Positions 61,279 to 64,000 of a DNA stretch of 64,000 nt are shown piece after piece. The stretch comes from Periconia sp. R9002. Lineage: Eukaryota > Ascomycota > Dothideomycetes > Pleosporales > Periconiaceae. The DNA is taken from the NCBI GenBank assembly GCA_023627715.1, contig JAMAHW010000079.1:62001-126000 (forward strand), written 5' to 3'. The position numbers and the translations under genes are program-made. Each line of letters begins with the position of its first letter. Position 1 is the first letter of the stretch. The notes beneath the pieces were generated by a model. That model was not told the origin of the DNA. It searched no databases and saw nothing but the letters and a program-made list of their open reading frames with translations.

Positions 61279-61521
61279 CTTGCAAGAAGGCGTAGTTTGT
61301 AGTGGAAAGAAGAGGATTGAAGAAGTATAAAGAGAGCGTTTGGTATTGAACAAAGTTGGAGAGGCGTTTTTGTAGGTGGGTTGGTGGTTTGTGGGTGGGG
61401 TGATTGCCTTTAAGTAGGTTGCGGTGAGAGAGGGTGACCAAAGCAGGCACGTGCGTTTGCTCTTTTGGCAACCGCGACGCACGACAAGGCAAGAGCGTCG
61501 TGCAGACAATCTTAGTCCTTA

Positions 61522-61852
61522 TCACCGACTATCGCCGGCTTTTTTCGACCAGTTGACGTGAACGGTCTGCTCCCAGCGAAGACCACGGTCAATCACCCCA
61601 GCTGCGTTGGACGCAACGCCACTGCCCTTGCCTTTATACTCCGCTTCACTCAAGACCGCGTGCGAGTACAGTAGAGAAAGAACTCGGATTGAAAAATAGA
61701 TAGGATTGGACTTACTCGAAAGCGATGCTTTCAGCATCAGCAACGTTGATCAGTCGGCCATGTGGTGCCTCTGACTTCCATTTTCCATCCTCCTTGACCC
61801 AAAAGCAGCCAAATGGAACCATACTCAAAATGCAGGTGTACTTGTTCCCCAT
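61522..61852 (-). CDS. Small hypothetical protein, 87 residues
   Basis: Exon 1 (61852-61716) encodes MGNKYTCILSMVPFGCFWVK and on to ESIAF; a 67-nt intron (GTAAGT...CTTGAG) joins it in phase to exon 2 (61648-61522), giving DEAEYKGKGSGVASNAAGVI and WEQTVHVNWSKKAGDSR. The result is a compact basic/aromatic protein without signal peptide or membrane segment. It lies 243 bp upstream of the membrane-protein gene in the same orientation. Frame continuity supports it, but the acceptor (TTGAG) is not the most typical YAG. Function unknown. Confidence 0.5.
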
Positions 61853-62809
61853 TGTAAATGTCTTGGAAGAAGTCTAATCGAAAATGTATGATACAGTCTG
61901 AAGGGTATGTGCAAAAGAGTGCAGGTTGGCCGTGTAAGTGTGGGTAGATGTCGATGAATTGGTTGAAGCCGTCTACCTGACGGGGGGAGGGCACTTATAT
62001 ATACCCTACCCTACTGCCTAAACCAGTGAACAAACACACGTTCTGGAGCATATGGCCAATGCCAACTACGAGCAGGTATAACCAAACGGACTCCTCCAAT
62101 CATCGGTCTGCGTGACTCGAACGAGGTGTGGTTCTTTCACTGACTAGATAAACCTTCCCGATGCCCCCTTTCACCCTCACCTCGTTCGACGTATCAAGTA
62201 ATGGTTGAGAACACACGTGGTATGGTATCTCAGATCTCAACCTTCACCCTTCGACCAGCATGTATCACTTCGCATCTGAATACGCACGACCCATCTATCT
62301 TCAAGGATCGAACCAGGTAAAGGTATCTAGCGCAGGAGAGGTCGAAGCAATCTTCCAGATGAACTTCAGCAAATTACATCTACAGAAACCAACAATCAAG
62401 AGATATCCGGATTTTGATTCGACGTGAACTTGATCAGGTACCGACACTCCTTCCCAATTCACGTGTAAAGTTCCGTGCATCAATCACTACCTCCGAACAT
62501 TCTTTCCACTACCCAACACCCTAGCATCGTAGTTTCTTTCTCACACACACAACCACACGCGACCTTTACCTCACTGGTCGTTGAGGCGGCGATGGAAACA
62601 TTGGTCATGATGGGAACATGTCATCACGCTTGTTTGCAGCGGATCGCATCGGTATAATCAATCTTTTTATAGCCGAAGGACCAGAGCATGCGTCGCTATA
62701 ACACCGTCATCGGGACATTCCGGAAGGAAGGACAGAACGTTCTTCTACTCTTGAAGATTCTGTAGATCGTTGGATAATCACAATCATCACTTAAGGCACG
62801 CATCACAAA
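61853..62809. promoter_or_regulatory. Intergenic, divergent, 0.96 kb
   Basis: Between the 87-residue protein (minus) and the CoA-transferase gene (plus). Contains TATA-like TATATATACCC near 61996. No other feature is seen. Confidence 0.45.
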
Positions 62810-64000
62810 ATGGACCGCCAGAACTTCACCCCATCCGACTCCGTGTCATACGTTTGGCAAGGCCTATCCCTCCCCGCCTCAGCACTCTCCTCTCTAAACC
62901 TCGTCGAAGACGGCGAATTCCTTCCTTCATCATTTAAAGTAGATCATCTCGCCCAAGTATCCATCGCACTCTCTGCCCTTGCCGCTTCTCTCTTCTACTC
63001 CACGAGGAACAAATGCGCGGTCCCAAAAGTCACTATTCCTTCCGAACATGCGTGCGTCGAGTTCAAGTCTGAAAGGTTGTACCTGTTGAACGGAAACCCT
63101 CCTTCATTGCCCTGGGGTACCATTGGTGGGCTTCACAAATGCGCAGATGGATACGTAAGAGTCCACGATTCTTTCCCCAACCATCGGGCGAACGTACTGC
63201 GGATGCTGGGTCTCCCAAACGATGCCTCAAGGGAAGACGTTGCAAAGGCGATGCTGAAACGGCGCGCCGAGGAGCTCGAGTCGGAAGCTGTAGGGCGTGC
63301 TGCGGTGATTGCGGCGTTGAGATCGTTCGAGGAATGGGATGCGCATCCGCAGAGTAAGGCGATTGCGGATTTCCCCATCGGTGTGAGGAAGTTGGGGGTC
63401 GGTAGCCCATATGTCCCGCCCGTGCCGTCGGGCATGGGCAATGTAAAGTGTCTGCAGGGTATACGAGTAGTGGAGATGAGTCGGGTGATAGCAGCGCCGG
63501 TAGCGGGACGGACTCTTGCTGCTCACGGCGCGGACGTTATTTGGGTTACTTCGCCGACGCTTCCAGATCTGCCAGACCTGGACCGAGATTTGGCGAGGGG
63601 GAAGAGAACAGTGCAGCTAGATATCAAGAAAGACGACGACATGGCGAAACTCGTTGAGCTCCTTCGCACCGCGGACGTTTTCATACAGAGTTACAGGCCA
63701 GGTAGCCTTTCTGAGAAGGGCCTTTCGCCAGAACGACTCAGAGAGTTAAATCCGAACTTGATTGTTGCTAGTTTGTCAGCGTATGGACCGGATGGTCCTT
63801 GGGCTGGAAGGCGCGGCTTCGACTCGCTGGTTCAGACATGCTCTGGCCTCAACGTCGCAGAGGCAGAGCAGTATGGTGAGGGTGAACCGGCTCACGTCCT
63901 TCCTTGCCAGGCGCTCGATCATGGAGCCGGGTACTTCCTCGCCACTGGTATCATGGCAGCTTTGTATACACGCGCTGTTGACGGCGGGTCATTCGAGGTG
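62810..64000 (+). CDS. CoA-transferase family III protein (CaiB/BaiF), truncated by the right edge
   Basis: The frame from ATG 62810 (context CACAAAATGG) stays open for 397 codons to the end of the window with no intron. Residues 1-~205 are a fungal N-terminal extension, which may be a degenerate first half of a duplicated fold (LYLLNGNPPSLPWGTIGG, GYVRVHDSFPNHRANVLRML). From ~206 the family core is clear: GIRVVEMSRVIAAPVAGRTL, then HGADVIWVTSP, DLARGKRTVQLDIKKDDD, LLRTADVFIQSYRPGSL and NPNLIVASLSAYGPDGPW, followed by RRGFDSLVQTCSGLN, where the Asp of FDSL corresponds to the catalytic aspartate. Members move CoA between acids (carnitine, formyl-/oxalyl-CoA) or racemise alpha-methylacyl-CoA. 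Substrate unknown. The C-terminal half lies outside the window. Confidence 0.9.
   Translation, partial: MDRQNFTPSDSVSYVWQGLSLPASALSSLNLVEDGEFLPSSFKVDHLAQVSIALSALAASLFYSTRNKCAVPKVTIPSEHACVEFKSERLYLLNGNPPSLPWGTIGGLHKCADGYVRVHDSFPNHRANVLRMLGLPNDASREDVAKAMLKRRAEELESEAVGRAAVIAALRSFEEWDAHPQSKAIADFPIGVRKLGVGSPYVPPVPSGMGNVKCLQGIRVVEMSRVIAAPVAGRTLAAHGADVIWVTSPTLPDLPDLDRDLARGKRTVQLDIKKDDDMAKLVELLRTADVFIQSYRPGSLSEKGLSPERLRELNPNLIVASLSAYGPDGPWAGRRGFDSLVQTCSGLNVAEAEQYGEGEPAHVLPCQALDHGAGYFLATGIMAALYTRAVDGGSFEV

Overview
The window is nuclear DNA of a filamentous ascomycete (Pezizomycotina). Genes are dense and on both strands. Introns are mostly 47-70 nt with GTAAGT/GTATGT/GTACGT donors, CTAAC/CTGAC-type branch sites and YAG acceptors. 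The gene set is typically fungal: a CTDK-I gamma subunit, a huge midasin, a DHA2-type MFS pump, a CLC channel, and small secreted proteins. The class within Pezizomycotina cannot be fixed from the sequence alone. No prophage, CRISPR array, complete transposon, rRNA or convincing tRNA was seen.

Layout. 1-3.7 kb: an unrecognised gene running to the left edge and a divergent protein kinase with a Gln-rich tail, both on the minus strand. 3.7-6.3 kb: gene-poor. 6.3-8.5 kb: a small hypothetical gene and an HSL-type alpha/beta hydrolase. 9.2-12.8 kb: an N-terminal RING / C-terminal RS-domain protein. 14.3-18.1 kb: pyrroline-5-carboxylate reductase, CTDK-I gamma (Ctk3) and mitochondrial ribosomal protein bL12m. 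18.4-33.1 kb: midasin (Rea1/Mdn1), about 4,873 residues. 33.9-38.9 kb: an MFS transporter, a secreted beta-rich protein and a six-cysteine small secreted protein. 39.1-40.8 kb: a type II membrane glycosyltransferase. 41.9-44.8 kb: a CLC chloride channel/antiporter. 45.6-48.4 kb: an LRR-like protein with a split N-terminus and an IAH1-type SGNH esterase. 49.4-57.1 kb: a protein with a degenerate retropepsin-like domain, then a DUSP-USP deubiquitinase of the Ubp12/USP15 type. 58.3-64 kb: a Kelch protein, two small unrecognised genes, and a CoA-transferase family III gene that runs off the right edge.

Most of the core is housekeeping: proline synthesis, transcription elongation, cytosolic and mitochondrial ribosome production, ubiquitin removal, ion transport. 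Several divergent pairs share short upstream regions, most tightly bL12m/midasin (310 bp). The accessory part is the 33.9-39 kb stretch (pump plus two secreted proteins) and the gene-poor left end. Exon coordinates were derived by hand from splice motifs and reading-frame continuity. I found no obvious new multi-gene system. The most interesting leads are individual genes: the RING-RS protein with three stop-free 3n introns, the pseudo-retropepsin protein, the split LRR gene, the membrane protein with paired Cys-Gly-Trp-Cys motifs, and the two secreted proteins.
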